64,000 nucleotides of DNA. Source: Micromonospora citrea. GTDB lineage: Bacteria; Actinomycetota; Actinomycetes; Mycobacteriales; Micromonosporaceae. Each line of letters opens with the position of its first letter. Position 1 is the stretch's first letter. Below the pieces are notes generated by a model. It was not told the DNA's origin, made no database searches, and saw nothing but the letters and a program-made list of their open reading frames with translations. A program made the position numbers and the translations under genes. The stretch is taken from positions 1,528,501-1,592,500 of the forward strand of contig NZ_FMHZ01000002.1 of assembly GCF_900090315.1 (NCBI RefSeq), given 5' to 3'. Shown here in pieces: positions 8,925 to 17,645 of the stretch.

Positions 8925-9863
8925 TCAGAGCAGTCCCGCCAGTTCGAGCTGGGTGCGCACCCTCGCCGTCTCGTCGGCGTCGAGCGGCCGCAGGGGAAGG
9001 GAGACGGCGTTGCTGTCGATGACGCCGAGCAGGGCGAGGGCGGTCTTGAACGCGCCGACGCCCCTGGTCGCCCCGGCCGCCGTGGCGGGGTCGGCGGCCT
9101 CGACGATGCGGAACAACCGGGTCAGCCGGTCCTGCTCGCGGCGGGCGGCGTCCCAGTCGCCGCCGACGCAGGCCCGGTGCAGCCGGACGTAGCCGGCCGG
9201 GTCCACGTTGCCCAGCCCGGGCACGGAGCCGGAGGCGCCGGCCAGCATCATCGCGTCGACGACCACCTCGTGCCCGGTCAGCAGGCCGAAGCCGGCGTCC
9301 GGCGCGTGTTCCGCGACCGCCAGCACCAGCTGCCGGAAGGCCACGTCGTCGCCGCTGGAGTCCTTGACCCCGGCGAGCACCCCTTCCGCGGCGAGCCGGG
9401 TGAGCAGGCCGGTGGAGAGCTTGGTGTGCACGCAGACCGGGATGTCGTACGCGAGCGTAGGCAGTTCGGCCGACGCGGCGACCGACCGGAAGTGCCGCTC
9501 GACCTCGTGCGGGCCGACGATGGCGTAGAAGGGCGCGGTCACCACCAGCGCGTCGGCGCCCAGCCGCGCCGACGCCTCGGCCCGGTCGAGCACCCGCCGG
9601 GTGGTCGGCTCGATGCAGCCCGCGATGACGGGTACGACGCCCCCCACCGTCTTGACGATGGCCTCGAGGGCCTGGTCCCGCTGCCGGTCGGTGAGGAACA
9701 CGGTCTCGCCCGAGCTGCCCAGCGCGAAGATGCCGTCGACGCCGGCGGCGAGCATCCGCTCGACGAGCCGTTCGAGGGAGTTGACGTCGACCTCGCCCTC
9801 CTGGGTCAGGGGGGTGACGGTCGGCGGCACGACTCCGGCGAACCGCGGGGCTGGGGTGGTCAC
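8925..9863 (-). CDS. nanA: DapA/NanA-family aldolase (probable N-acetylneuraminate lyase)
   Basis: Class I aldolase of 312 residues in the dihydrodipicolinate synthase/N-acetylneuraminate lyase family. Visible are the carboxylate-binding GSSGE (about residues 45-49), the YDIP segment with the catalytic Tyr, and the Schiff-base Lys in LAGVKDSSGD. An N-acetylneuraminate lyase splits sialic acid into ManNAc and pyruvate. The assignment over dihydrodipicolinate synthase rests on its co-operonic kinase and NanE. GTG 9863 is preceded by GAGGAG and overlaps the stop of the ABC ATPase gene by four bases. Other 2-keto-acid aldolases of this family remain possible. Confidence 0.82.
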   Translation of the reverse strand: MTTPAPRFAGVVPPTVTPLTQEGEVDVNSLERLVERMLAAGVDGIFALGSSGETVFLTDRQRDQALEAIVKTVGGVVPVIAGCIEPTTRRVLDRAEASARLGADALVVTAPFYAIVGPHEVERHFRSVAASAELPTLAYDIPVCVHTKLSTGLLTRLAAEGVLAGVKDSSGDDVAFRQLVLAVAEHAPDAGFGLLTGHEVVVDAMMLAGASGSVPGLGNVDPAGYVRLHRACVGGDWDAARREQDRLTRLFRIVEAADPATAAGATRGVGAFKTALALLGVIDSNAVSLPLRPLDADETARVRTQLELAGLL

Positions 9864-10936
9864 GCTGTCTCCTCGACATGTAGGGGGGTGGTGCGGCCCG
9901 TCGCCGCGCCGGCGAGCTCGACCAGCTCCGCGTTGCTGGTCCCGGCGGGGACGGGGTGATGGCACCGGAACTCGTGGGCGTCGTCGCCGTCGGCGTCGGC
10001 CCGCTCAGGCGGTGGCATCTCGGTGGCGCAGTGGTCGGTGGCGTTCCAGCACCGGGTCCGGAAGGGGCAGCCGCTGGGCGGCCGGGTGGCGGAGGGAACG
10101 GGCCCGACGAGCGGAATGGGGTCGATCGGCGAGAGCAGACCCGGCGTCGCGGAGAAGAGCGCGCGGGTGTACGGGTGCCGGGCGCCCTCGGGGAGCAGGG
10201 CGGCCGGCGCCTGCTCGACGATCCGGCCGAGGTACATGGTGATCACGCGGTCGCTGATCCGCTTGACGGTCTGGATGTCGTGGGAGACGAAGACCATCGC
10301 CAGCCCGAGCCGGTCCTTGAGGTCCAGCAGCAGGTTGAGGATCTGGGCGCGGACCGAGACGTCGAGGGCGCTGGTGGGCTCGTCGGCGATGACCAGTCCC
10401 GGCTCCAGGGCCAGGGCCCGCGCGATGGACACCCGCTGCCGCTGGCCGCCGGAGAGCTGGCTCGGCAGCACCTCGGCGACGGAGCGCGGCAGTCCCACCA
10501 GGGCCATCAGCTCCGCGACCCGTGCCTCGCGCTGCGCCCTGGTGCCGCGGCGGTGCACGTCGAGCGGGTCGCGCAGGATGTCGCGGACGGGCATGCGACG
10601 GTTCAGCGAGGTCGCCGGGTCCTGGAAGACCATGCCGACGCCCGCGCCGATGTGCCGGCGGCGTTCCGCCGCGCTCATCGACCACACGTCCTTGCCGGCG
10701 AAGCTGACCACGCCGCTGGTCGGCCGTTGGAGCCCGACGAGGACCTTGGCCAGGGTGGACTTGCCGCAGCCGGACTCGCCGACGATGCCGACGGTCTCGC
10801 CGGGGCGCACGGCGAGGTCCGCGCCGGTGAGGGCGTGCACCCGCGCCCGGTTGAACAGGCCGCCGCCGCGGGTGCGGTGCTGCACGTGCACGTCGTGCAG
10901 CTCGACGATCGGCTCGCGCAGGGGTGTCCCGCTCAT
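9860..10936 (-). CDS. Oligopeptide-type ABC transporter ATP-binding protein (OppF-like)
   Basis: ATPase subunit of 358 residues at the cytoplasmic face. Walker A is GESGCGKST near residue 51, the Q-loop is VFQDPATSLN, the signature LSGGQRQR, Walker B VIADEPTSALD and the H-loop FVSHD. The C-terminal extension carries the four-Cys oligopeptide/dipeptide transporter motif (CPFRTRCWNATDHC). It pairs with the ATPase half of the upstream fused permease-ATPase. ATG 10936 overlaps that gene's TGA by four bases (ATGA), so the two ATPases are coupled. Substrate is inferred as sialic acid or a related sugar acid, as for Dpp-like SatABCD systems in other bacteria. Confidence 0.9.
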   Translation of the reverse strand: MSGTPLREPIVELHDVHVQHRTRGGGLFNRARVHALTGADLAVRPGETVGIVGESGCGKSTLAKVLVGLQRPTSGVVSFAGKDVWSMSAAERRRHIGAGVGMVFQDPATSLNRRMPVRDILRDPLDVHRRGTRAQREARVAELMALVGLPRSVAEVLPSQLSGGQRQRVSIARALALEPGLVIADEPTSALDVSVRAQILNLLLDLKDRLGLAMVFVSHDIQTVKRISDRVITMYLGRIVEQAPAALLPEGARHPYTRALFSATPGLLSPIDPIPLVGPVPSATRPPSGCPFRTRCWNATDHCATEMPPPERADADGDDAHEFRCHHPVPAGTSNAELVELAGAATGRTTPLHVEETA

Positions 10937-12891
10937 CGGATCAGTTCCTTGTCGCTGACGGTGACGGCCGGGTGGTGGCAGGCGTACCCGTGCCCGGCGG
11001 TGCCGGTCAGCCGGGGGACCGTCTCCCGGCACATCTCGGTCGCCTTGGGGCACCGGTCGGCGAACCGGCAGCCGGACGGGAAGTCGGCCGGCGACGGCAC
11101 CACGCCACGGATCTGGGTGAGCCGCTCGGCGCCGGACTCCAGGGAGAGGACGGACCCGAGCAGTCCCCGGGCGTAGTGGTGCGCCGGCGCCTCGATCACG
11201 TCGGCGGTCACCCCGGTCTCCACGATCTGCCCGCCGTACATCACGACGACCCGGTCGGAGACGTCGCTGACCAGCGCGAGGTCGTGGCTGACCAGGATCA
11301 GGGCGAAGCCGAGCTGCTCGCGCAGCCGCAGCAGCAGCTCCATCACCTGCGCCTGCACCGTGACGTCGAGCGCGGTGGTCGGCTCGTCGGCGATGATCAG
11401 GCTCGGGTCCCGGGACAGGGCCATGGCGATGACCACGCGCTGCCGCTGCCCGCCGGAGAGCTCGTGCGGGTACGCGGTCAGGGTGCGCCGGGGGTCCAGG
11501 CCCACCAGTTCCATCAGTTCCTCGGCCGACCGGGTGCCGCCGCGGCGGATCATCTGCGCCAGTTGGGCGCCGACGCGCAGCGCGGGGTTCAGCGCGGAGA
11601 GGGCGTCCTGGTAGACCATCGTGATCTCCCGGCCCATCAGGGCGCGCCGGCGCTTCGTGCTCATCGCGAGCAGGTTCTCGCCCCGGAAGTGGATCTCCCC
11701 GCGTACGCGCGCCCCCTGCGGCAGGAGGCCCATGACGGCCAGGGCGGTCAGGGACTTGCCCGAGCCGGACTCGCCGACGAGGCCGACCACCTCGCCGGGA
11801 CGGACGTCGAACGTCATCCCGTCGACGATGTCGACGCCCTGGTGACGCCCCTCGAAGCCGATGGACAGGTCCTTGATCCGCAGGACGGGCTCGCCCTGCG
11901 GAAGGGGCCGGGCGCGCTCGCGGAGGCGCTGCGCCGCGAGGTCGAGACCGGGCAGGGGCACGACCTCGCCGGTGCCCGGCTGCGCCCGCTCGACCGGGTC
12001 GGCGGCCGACGCGGCGGTGGCCCGTCGGGCCGCCGGGGCGGCCCAGGCGTCCGACATCCCCTCGGAGAGCACGTTGAGGGCGAGCACGGTGAGCAGGATC
12101 AGCAGGCCAGGGAAGAAGGTGGCCCACCAGCCGCCGATCTGCACCATCTCCTTGCCGAAGGCGATCACCGAGCCCCACGAGGACTCGGCCTCCTGGGGCG
12201 CGAGCCCGCCGCCGATGAACGAGAGGGACGCCTCGAAGACGATCGCGTCGGCGACCATGACGGTGACGAAGACCATGATCGGGGCGGCGCAGTTGCGCAG
12301 CACGTGCCGCCAGAGGATGTGGGGCCGGCGCGCCCCGATGATCCGCTCGGCCGAGACGTAGTCCTCGCGGTACTGCGAGAGCACGTTGGCCCGGACGATG
12401 CGCGCGATGGACGGGGTGAAGACGAAGCCGATCGCGAGCACGAGGACCAGCAGGCTGTTCTTGCCGAACGAGATGATCAGCAGGGCGGAGAGCACGATGG
12501 CGGGGAACGCCATGACCACGTCGAGGCAGCGCATGACCACCTCGTCCACCGCGGTCCGGCTGGTGCCGGCGATCGCGCCGAGCATCCCGCCGACGAGCAG
12601 GGCGATGCCGGCCGCGCCGAACCCGACGATCAGGGAGCGGCGGGTGCCGGCGACCAGCCGGGAGAAGACGTCGCGCCCCAGCTTGTCCAGGCCGAACCAG
12701 AAGTCGCCGTTGGGGCCGGTGAGCGCGGGGCCCAGCCCGGCCTGCGCCGGGTCGTGTCGGAGCAGGAGCGGCGCGAGGAGGCCCACCACGACGATGAGCA
12801 GGACGAAGCCGAGCGCGATCCGGGCGGTGAGGCCGAGCCGTCGGAAGGCGACGCCGGGGCGCGAGAGTTGGGCGGTGAGCGTCCGGCGCAT
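10933..12891 (-). CDS. Fused ABC transporter permease (OppC-like) and ATPase (OppD-like)
   Basis: One 652-residue chain combines two subunits. Residues about 1-290 are an OppC/DppC permease with six membrane helices and the EAA-type loop EDYVSAERIIGARRPHILW. After a Pro/Ala-rich linker (about 290-350) comes an OppD ATPase with Walker A GESGSGKS, signature LSGGQRQR, Walker B LIIADEPTTALD and a Cys-rich C-terminal motif (CRFADRCPKATEMC). Such permease-ATPase fusions are known in actinobacterial Dpp/Opp systems. ATG 12891 overlaps the OppB stop by one base (TGATG). The fusion fixes one permease to one ATPase, so the complete importer is lipoprotein, OppB, this protein and the OppF-like ATPase. 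Confidence 0.92.
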   Translation of the reverse strand: MRRTLTAQLSRPGVAFRRLGLTARIALGFVLLIVVVGLLAPLLLRHDPAQAGLGPALTGPNGDFWFGLDKLGRDVFSRLVAGTRRSLIVGFGAAGIALLVGGMLGAIAGTSRTAVDEVVMRCLDVVMAFPAIVLSALLIISFGKNSLLVLVLAIGFVFTPSIARIVRANVLSQYREDYVSAERIIGARRPHILWRHVLRNCAAPIMVFVTVMVADAIVFEASLSFIGGGLAPQEAESSWGSVIAFGKEMVQIGGWWATFFPGLLILLTVLALNVLSEGMSDAWAAPAARRATAASAADPVERAQPGTGEVVPLPGLDLAAQRLRERARPLPQGEPVLRIKDLSIGFEGRHQGVDIVDGMTFDVRPGEVVGLVGESGSGKSLTALAVMGLLPQGARVRGEIHFRGENLLAMSTKRRRALMGREITMVYQDALSALNPALRVGAQLAQMIRRGGTRSAEELMELVGLDPRRTLTAYPHELSGGQRQRVVIAMALSRDPSLIIADEPTTALDVTVQAQVMELLLRLREQLGFALILVSHDLALVSDVSDRVVVMYGGQIVETGVTADVIEAPAHHYARGLLGSVLSLESGAERLTQIRGVVPSPADFPSGCRFADRCPKATEMCRETVPRLTGTAGHGYACHHPAVTVSDKELIR

Positions 12892-13847
12892 CAGTGGCCT
12901 CCGCGCAGTCGGGGGTTGGCGAAGAGGTAGAGGATGTCGACGATCAGGTTCACCACGACGAACCCGAGGGCGATCGTCAGGACGGTTCCCTGCGCGAGCG
13001 CGGTGTCGTTCTGCTGCACCGCGCTCATGATCTGGGTGCCCATGCCGGGCAGCGAGAAGATGGCCTCGATGACCACGGTGCCGCCGATGAGGTAGCCGAT
13101 CCGCAGGCCCAGCGCGGTGAGCGGGTTGACCAGCGCGTTGCGCAGCACGTTGCGGCCGATCACCACGCGGGGCGGCAGGCCGGCGCCGATCGCGGTGCGG
13201 ACGTAGTCCTTGTCGAGTTCCTCGACCATGGACGTCCGCACGATCCGGGCGAGCGAGCACCCCACGGGCACGGCGAGCGCGAGCGCGGGCATGACGAGCG
13301 ACTGGAACCAGAGGCTGGGCGAGTCGGCCGGGTTGACGTATCCGCCGGTGGGAAAGATCGGGCGGCGGACGGCGAGTTCCTGGATGAACAACAGTGCCAG
13401 CCAGAAGGACGGCATGGCGATACCGGCCATGGAGACGAACCGGATGACCTGGTCGGGCCAGCGGTCCCGGTACAGCGCGGCCGGGATGCCGAGCGCCAGG
13501 GCGATGACCAGCGCGCCGAGCACGCCCAGCGCCGTCAGCTGGATCGTCAGCGGCAGCGCGGTGGCGATCTTGTCGGCGACCGGCACCGAGGGCGGGAAGG
13601 TCATGCCGAGGTCGCCCCGGAGCAGGTCGCCCAGGAAGTGCAGGTAGCGGAGCGGCAGCGGGTCGTCGAGGCCGTTGGCGGCCTTGAACGCCGCGACCTG
13701 CGCGGGGGTCGCTTGGTCCCCGAGGACGGACAGCGCCGGGTCGATCGGGGAGAACTGCATGATCACGAAGACGAACAGCGTGATGCCCAGCACCAGGGGA
13801 ATCAGGGTCAGGAGTCGTCGCGCGACCAGGCTCAGGACGGTCAGCAT
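12891..13847 (-). CDS. ABC transporter permease (OppB/DppB-like)
   Basis: Integral membrane permease of 318 residues, the normal DppB length, with six predicted helices. The first helix near residues 9-31 reads LLTLIPLVLGITLFVFVIMQ. The cytoplasmic EAA-type coupling loop is DKDYVRTAIGAGLPPRVVIG, and the C-terminal part reads PGMGTQIMSAV. It forms the translocation pore together with the OppC half of the next gene, whose ATG shares a base with its stop. A GC-rich hairpin lies between the binding-protein gene and this gene, which suggests lower expression of the membrane parts than of the binding protein. Confidence 0.92.
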   Translation of the reverse strand: MLTVLSLVARRLLTLIPLVLGITLFVFVIMQFSPIDPALSVLGDQATPAQVAAFKAANGLDDPLPLRYLHFLGDLLRGDLGMTFPPSVPVADKIATALPLTIQLTALGVLGALVIALALGIPAALYRDRWPDQVIRFVSMAGIAMPSFWLALLFIQELAVRRPIFPTGGYVNPADSPSLWFQSLVMPALALAVPVGCSLARIVRTSMVEELDKDYVRTAIGAGLPPRVVIGRNVLRNALVNPLTALGLRIGYLIGGTVVIEAIFSLPGMGTQIMSAVQQNDTALAQGTVLTIALGFVVVNLIVDILYLFANPRLRGGH

Positions 13848-13880
13848 CGTGTCTCTCTCTCGTCACGGGGCGCCGGAGGC

Positions 13881-13915
13881 CCCGCCCCGCCCCCGGGTGG
13901 CCGGGGCGGGGCGGG
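13881..13915 (-). terminator. GC-rich hairpin between binding-protein and permease genes
   Basis: Arms 13881-13896 and 13901-13915 pair over 15 bases with a single extra C and a 4-base loop (GTGG region). There is no T-run after it on the minus strand, so it is more likely a transcript-stabilising or attenuating hairpin than a full terminator. Such a hairpin would let the abundant binding protein be made in excess of the membrane subunits. Confidence 0.55.
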
Positions 13916-13950
13916 ACGCAAGGGGTGGTTCCGGACCCCCGGTCCCGGAC

Positions 13951-15576
13951 TCAGCCGCTGCGGCTGCTGTCCAGGAAGTACAGACCGGTGGTCGCCGCGC
14001 CGGAGAATCCGGTGATCTTCGCGGGGTCGTAGGCCGTGACGACCTTCGTGTGCAGGATCGGGTAGAGCGGAACCTCGTCGGCCACCATGTCGAGGGCCTG
14101 CTTCCACAGGGCCTTCCGGGCCGCCTCGTCGGAGGTCTGCGCCGCCTTGTCGAGCAGCGCGGCCATCGCCTTGCGGTCGGCGTCGTTCCAGCGGTAACGC
14201 TTACCCGGCCAGGTCTCGCCGTAGTAGAACCAGCGCATCAGCAGGTCGGTGTCGACGCCGAAGACGCTCGGGTCGCCGGTGGCCATCAGCACCCGGAAGG
14301 TGTCCTTCGGGACGACGTCGCCGTAGATGGCCGCGGACGGCACCGTGTTGAGGCTGGCGTTGACGCCGATCTTCTTCCACTGCTCCACGACCAGCGGGGC
14401 GACGTCCTTCACGACGGAGTTGTCCGTGGTGTCGAGCTGGATCGACAGGTTCTTGACCCCGGCCTCGGCGAGCAGTGCCTTGGCCTTGTCGAGGTCGTGG
14501 TCGTAGACCGTGGCGGCCTTCTGGTAGCCCTTGTTGCCCTCGTCGAGGTAGCTCGTCGCCGGGCTGCCGTACCCGTTGAGCGCCGTCTTGATGACGGCTT
14601 CCTTGTCGATGGCGTAGTGCAGCGCCTGGCGCACCCGCTTGTCGTTGAACGGCGCCGCCTGGGTGTTGAACATGAGGAAGACCTGGTTGAAGGCCTGCTT
14701 CACGTCGACGGTGTACTTGCCCTTGAGCGAGTCGACGTTGAGGTACGGCACCGACTCGATCGCCTGCACCCGGCCGCCCTGCAGGTCGGACACCCGGGCC
14801 GCCGCCTCCGACGTGGTGTTCCACGTCATCGTGTCGACCTTGGTCGGGCGGGGGCCGTTGTAGTTCGGGTTCCGGCTCATCTTGATGCCGGACTCCTTCG
14901 ACGCGCTGTCCAGCTTCATCGGGCCGGAGCCGATCGGCGCGGTGTCGAAGGCCTTCGCGGCGGCCGCGTCGGCGGTCTTCGCCTTGGGCACGATCTTGAT
15001 GACGGAGATGCGCTCGGCGAATAGGGCGAACGGGTACTTCAGCTTGAACTCGGCCGTCGACGCGTCCTTGGCGGTGACCGTCTCGATGAACGGGATGAAC
15101 CCCTGCATCAGCGGCGGTGCCGCCGGGTCGGCCGGCTTGAGCACCCGGTTGAACGACCAGGCGATGTCCTCGCCCGTGACCGGGGTGCCGTCGGAGAACT
15201 TGGCGCCGTCCCGCAGGGACACGGTGTACGTGCGACCGTCGGCGCTGGGCGTCGGGAAGGCCTTGGCCAGCGCGAGGTAGGGCTCACGGGTGATCGGGTC
15301 CAGGTCGACGAGGCCCTCGAAGATGTGCTGGTTGGCCGCCGTGGCCACCGCCGACGAGGCGTTGCCGGGGTCGAACCCGCTGGAGAGGGTGAAAGCCATC
15401 GTCGCCTCGATCGACTTTCCGCCCTTGCCGTCGGAGACGGCGTTGGTCGACGCGGGGCCGCCGCTGCAAGCTGCCAGCCCGAGCGCCAGGGTCGCCGCGG
15501 TGGCCGCCGTGGCCAGCGGGCGGATCCGGCGCGGCGCGCCGAACCGCCCCCTCGACGGCTTGTGGGTGGTGCTCAC
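13951..15576 (-). CDS. ABC transporter substrate-binding lipoprotein, family 5
   Basis: Extracellular solute-binding protein of 541 residues, anchored by lipid to the membrane outer face. It has an Arg-rich N terminus, a hydrophobic segment and the lipobox LAAC near residue 36. The DppA/OppA family 5 hallmarks follow: LVDLDPITREPYLALAKAF, then DGRTYTVSLRDGAKFSDGTPVTGEDIAWSFNR (read in parts), and RVRQALHYAIDKEAV. GTG 15576 follows GGAGG at seven bases. It is the first gene of the operon and diverges from the GntR regulator, with putative operator repeats between. Family 5 proteins bind peptides, but also sialic acid, heme or opines; the downstream enzymes argue for a sialic-acid-like ligand. 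Confidence 0.92.
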   Translation of the reverse strand: MSTTHKPSRGRFGAPRRIRPLATAATAATLALGLAACSGGPASTNAVSDGKGGKSIEATMAFTLSSGFDPGNASSAVATAANQHIFEGLVDLDPITREPYLALAKAFPTPSADGRTYTVSLRDGAKFSDGTPVTGEDIAWSFNRVLKPADPAAPPLMQGFIPFIETVTAKDASTAEFKLKYPFALFAERISVIKIVPKAKTADAAAAKAFDTAPIGSGPMKLDSASKESGIKMSRNPNYNGPRPTKVDTMTWNTTSEAAARVSDLQGGRVQAIESVPYLNVDSLKGKYTVDVKQAFNQVFLMFNTQAAPFNDKRVRQALHYAIDKEAVIKTALNGYGSPATSYLDEGNKGYQKAATVYDHDLDKAKALLAEAGVKNLSIQLDTTDNSVVKDVAPLVVEQWKKIGVNASLNTVPSAAIYGDVVPKDTFRVLMATGDPSVFGVDTDLLMRWFYYGETWPGKRYRWNDADRKAMAALLDKAAQTSDEAARKALWKQALDMVADEVPLYPILHTKVVTAYDPAKITGFSGAATTGLYFLDSSRSG

Positions 15577-15647
15577 GTGATTGCCTCCATAGGCTCTTCA
15601 TGCGCTCCGCGTGACCGCTCAGCGCTGCGGGGGATTCGAGTGTATGG

Positions 15648-15670
15648 GGTCTGACGTCTGACGTCTGATG
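15648..15670. promoter_or_regulatory. Putative GntR operator between divergent promoters
   Basis: The heptamer TCTGACG or its start repeats in tandem here, and GACGTC-T-GACGTC (15653-15665) is a perfect inverted repeat around one base. On the minus strand a -10-like TACACT lies just downstream, so a bound regulator would cover the operon promoter; on the plus strand it lies some 50 bases before the regulator start. FadR/GntR-type regulators bind short palindromes in such divergent regions. That this protein binds here is inference. Confidence 0.55.
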
Positions 15671-15717
15671 CCGATACGCTGAGCGTGACAGATCCGTGAA
15701 CGAAGGGCAAGGGGCAG

Positions 15718-16449
15718 ATGACGACGATCGACGCGAGTCCGCTACGCGGGCAGGAGCGCCCGGGTCCCCGCCGGCAGGAGGTCGTTACCGGGATCAAGGA
15801 CTACATCCTGCGCAATCGCCTCAAGCCCGGCGACCTGCTGCCCACCGAGACGGAGCTGTGCGAGGCGGTCGGCGCCAGCCGGTCCAGCGTCCGCGAGGCG
15901 GTCAAGATCCTCTCGGCCCTCGACATCGTCGAGGTGCGCCACGGGCACGGCACCTTCGTCGGCCGCATGTCCCTCAACGCCCTCGTGGAGAGCCTGGCCT
16001 TCCGCGGCCTGCTCAGCGGCGAGGAGGACCACCACGTACTCGGGCAGGTCGTGGACGTCCGGCAGACCCTCGAACAGGGACTGGCGGCCGAGATCATCGC
16101 CGTCCTCGACGGGGACCACCGCGCGCAGCTCTCCGCGCTCGTCGACCAGATGGAGGACCTGGCCGCCCAGGACAAGGACTTCCTCGAGGTCGACCGGGCC
16201 TTCCACGTCAAGCTGATGGAACCCCTGGGCAACGACCTGATCCTCCAGCTCACCGAGGCGTTCTGGCAGGTGCAGGCCATCGTGGCCCCCACCCTGCGCA
16301 CGGAGCCCGAACACCGGGTCATCACCGCCCAGCGGCACCGCGCCATCGTGGACGCCGTCACCGCCGGGGATCCGGCGGTGCTGCGGGCCGCCGTCGCCGA
16401 GCACTACGCGCCCATCCGCGAGAGCATCGCCCGCGCCGTTCAGGGGTGA
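15718..16449 (+). CDS. GntR-family regulator, FadR subfamily (FCD domain)
   Basis: DNA-binding regulator of 243 residues. An N-terminal winged helix (about 20-90) contains LKPGDLLPTETELCEAVGAS, RSSVREAVKILSALDIVE and RHGHGTFVG. The all-helical FCD ligand domain (about 100-235) has Asp/His metal-site residues in DVRQTLEQ, DRAFHVKL and HRAIVDAVTAGD, and ends in HYAPIRESI. The metal site suggests a carboxylate or sugar-acid effector, which fits a sialic acid operon. It is transcribed away from the transport operon and most likely represses it and itself through the shared intergenic repeats. Confidence 0.9.
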   Translation: MTTIDASPLRGQERPGPRRQEVVTGIKDYILRNRLKPGDLLPTETELCEAVGASRSSVREAVKILSALDIVEVRHGHGTFVGRMSLNALVESLAFRGLLSGEEDHHVLGQVVDVRQTLEQGLAAEIIAVLDGDHRAQLSALVDQMEDLAAQDKDFLEVDRAFHVKLMEPLGNDLILQLTEAFWQVQAIVAPTLRTEPEHRVITAQRHRAIVDAVTAGDPAVLRAAVAEHYAPIRESIARAVQG

Positions 16450-16573
16450 CCCGGCACCCGTCCAGGGGTGAGCCGGCACGAGGCGGGGCGACGGGTCACC
16501 AGCCTGCCGTCGCCCGGCCTCCGGCGGCGACGCCGGAACGCTCCGCCCGAGGACGAGTTGGGTTCGCTGCAGA

Positions 16574-17554
16574 TCAGCATGAGAGAGCCGCGTCCGGATG
16601 CTCGGTGGTTTGTCGGGGTGATGTGCGGGTGCGGCGGTATTCGCCGGGCGTCACAGCGAAATGTCGCCGGAAGGCCAGGTGGAAGCCGACGGCCGAGCGG
16701 TAGCCGACCCGTCCGGGGAGCACGCCGAGCGGCAGGGCGGTCTCGTTCAGGAGGCGGGCCGCCTCGCGCATCCGGCGGCCGGTCAGGTGGCGGGCCGGGG
16801 CCTCGCCGACGAGGCGGGTGAATGTGGTCGCGAACGCCGACCGTGACATGTTCGCCTCCCGGGCCAGTGACTCCAGCGTCCACGGCTCGTCGAAGCGGGT
16901 CTGGATCGCCAGCAGGGCACGGCCGATCGCCGAGTGTCGCAACGCCTGCAGCGCGGGCGAGGCGTCGGCGAGCCTGCCCACCGCCACCCGCAGCGCCAGC
17001 ACGAAGACCAGCTCGAACGAGCGCAGCGCCACCAGCTGGGCGCCGGGCGCGTCGTCGCGCGTTCCGTCGGCCAGACAGTCGAGGGTGCCGGCCAGCAGCG
17101 GCTCGCCGGCCAGCATCTCACGGTCGAGCACGAGGACCTCCGGCAGCGCACGATACAGCGGCGACACCGCGCTCTCGTCGTAGTGCAGCCCGCCGCACAG
17201 CAGCTCGGTCGCCGGGCCCGGGCCGTCCACGCGGACCTCGGTGGTCGTCCCGGCAGGGCGGCCGGGGAGCAGCAGGTCGATCGGGGTCGTGGCGCGGCCG
17301 GGCCGGTCCGCCAACTCGTGCGCGGTGCCGTACGGGAAGACCGCGAGCTCGCCCGCGCCCAGGGTGATCGGATCGGATCTGCCGGGCATGGTGATCGCGC
17401 ACTCGCCGGAGTGCACGTAGTGCAGGATCGCGTTCCGTTCCTGGTCGCCGCGCAGGCCCCAGGGCGCGCGAACCTTCCAGCGGCTGGCGAACACGCCCTC
17501 CAGACGCAGCGGCGCCAGCAGTTCTCCGAGCAGATCGGCCCCGGGCGAGGACAT
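16574..17554 (-). CDS. AraC-family transcriptional regulator with N-terminal cupin domain
   Basis: Regulator of 326 residues. Residues about 1-190 form a cupin-type sensing domain (the cupin_6/AraC-binding kind), with LHYVHSGECAI, LGAGELAVFPYGTAHEL and the GGLHYDES segment. Residues about 215-315 hold two helix-turn-helix units, including WTLESLAREANMSRSAFATT and the closing VGYRSAVGFHLAFRRHFAVTPGEYRR. ATG 17554 is chosen over an upstream GTG because GGAGG lies eight bases ahead. It diverges from an NmrA-like reductase gene 91 bases away, the usual arrangement for this subfamily, which typically controls the neighbouring oxidoreductase. Confidence 0.9.
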   Translation of the reverse strand: MSSPGADLLGELLAPLRLEGVFASRWKVRAPWGLRGDQERNAILHYVHSGECAITMPGRSDPITLGAGELAVFPYGTAHELADRPGRATTPIDLLLPGRPAGTTTEVRVDGPGPATELLCGGLHYDESAVSPLYRALPEVLVLDREMLAGEPLLAGTLDCLADGTRDDAPGAQLVALRSFELVFVLALRVAVGRLADASPALQALRHSAIGRALLAIQTRFDEPWTLESLAREANMSRSAFATTFTRLVGEAPARHLTGRRMREAARLLNETALPLGVLPGRVGYRSAVGFHLAFRRHFAVTPGEYRRTRTSPRQTTEHPDAALSC

Positions 17555-17645
17555 CTGCCGCACCTCCACGGTCTCGGACGATCCTTAAAGGAGACAGGAC
17601 TCATTCTTATAGAACGTACAGGGGGTTCCCGGCAGTCTGGAGCAC

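Noticed and set aside
10933..13866. A single 977-codon minus-strand gene
   Set aside because: The upstream third is a shadow of the OppB frame; the real fused permease-ATPase starts at ATG 12891, which shares a base with the OppB stop.
16450..16573. Terminator between the GntR and AraC genes
   Set aside because: Several short GC stems are possible but none stands out from the background composition.
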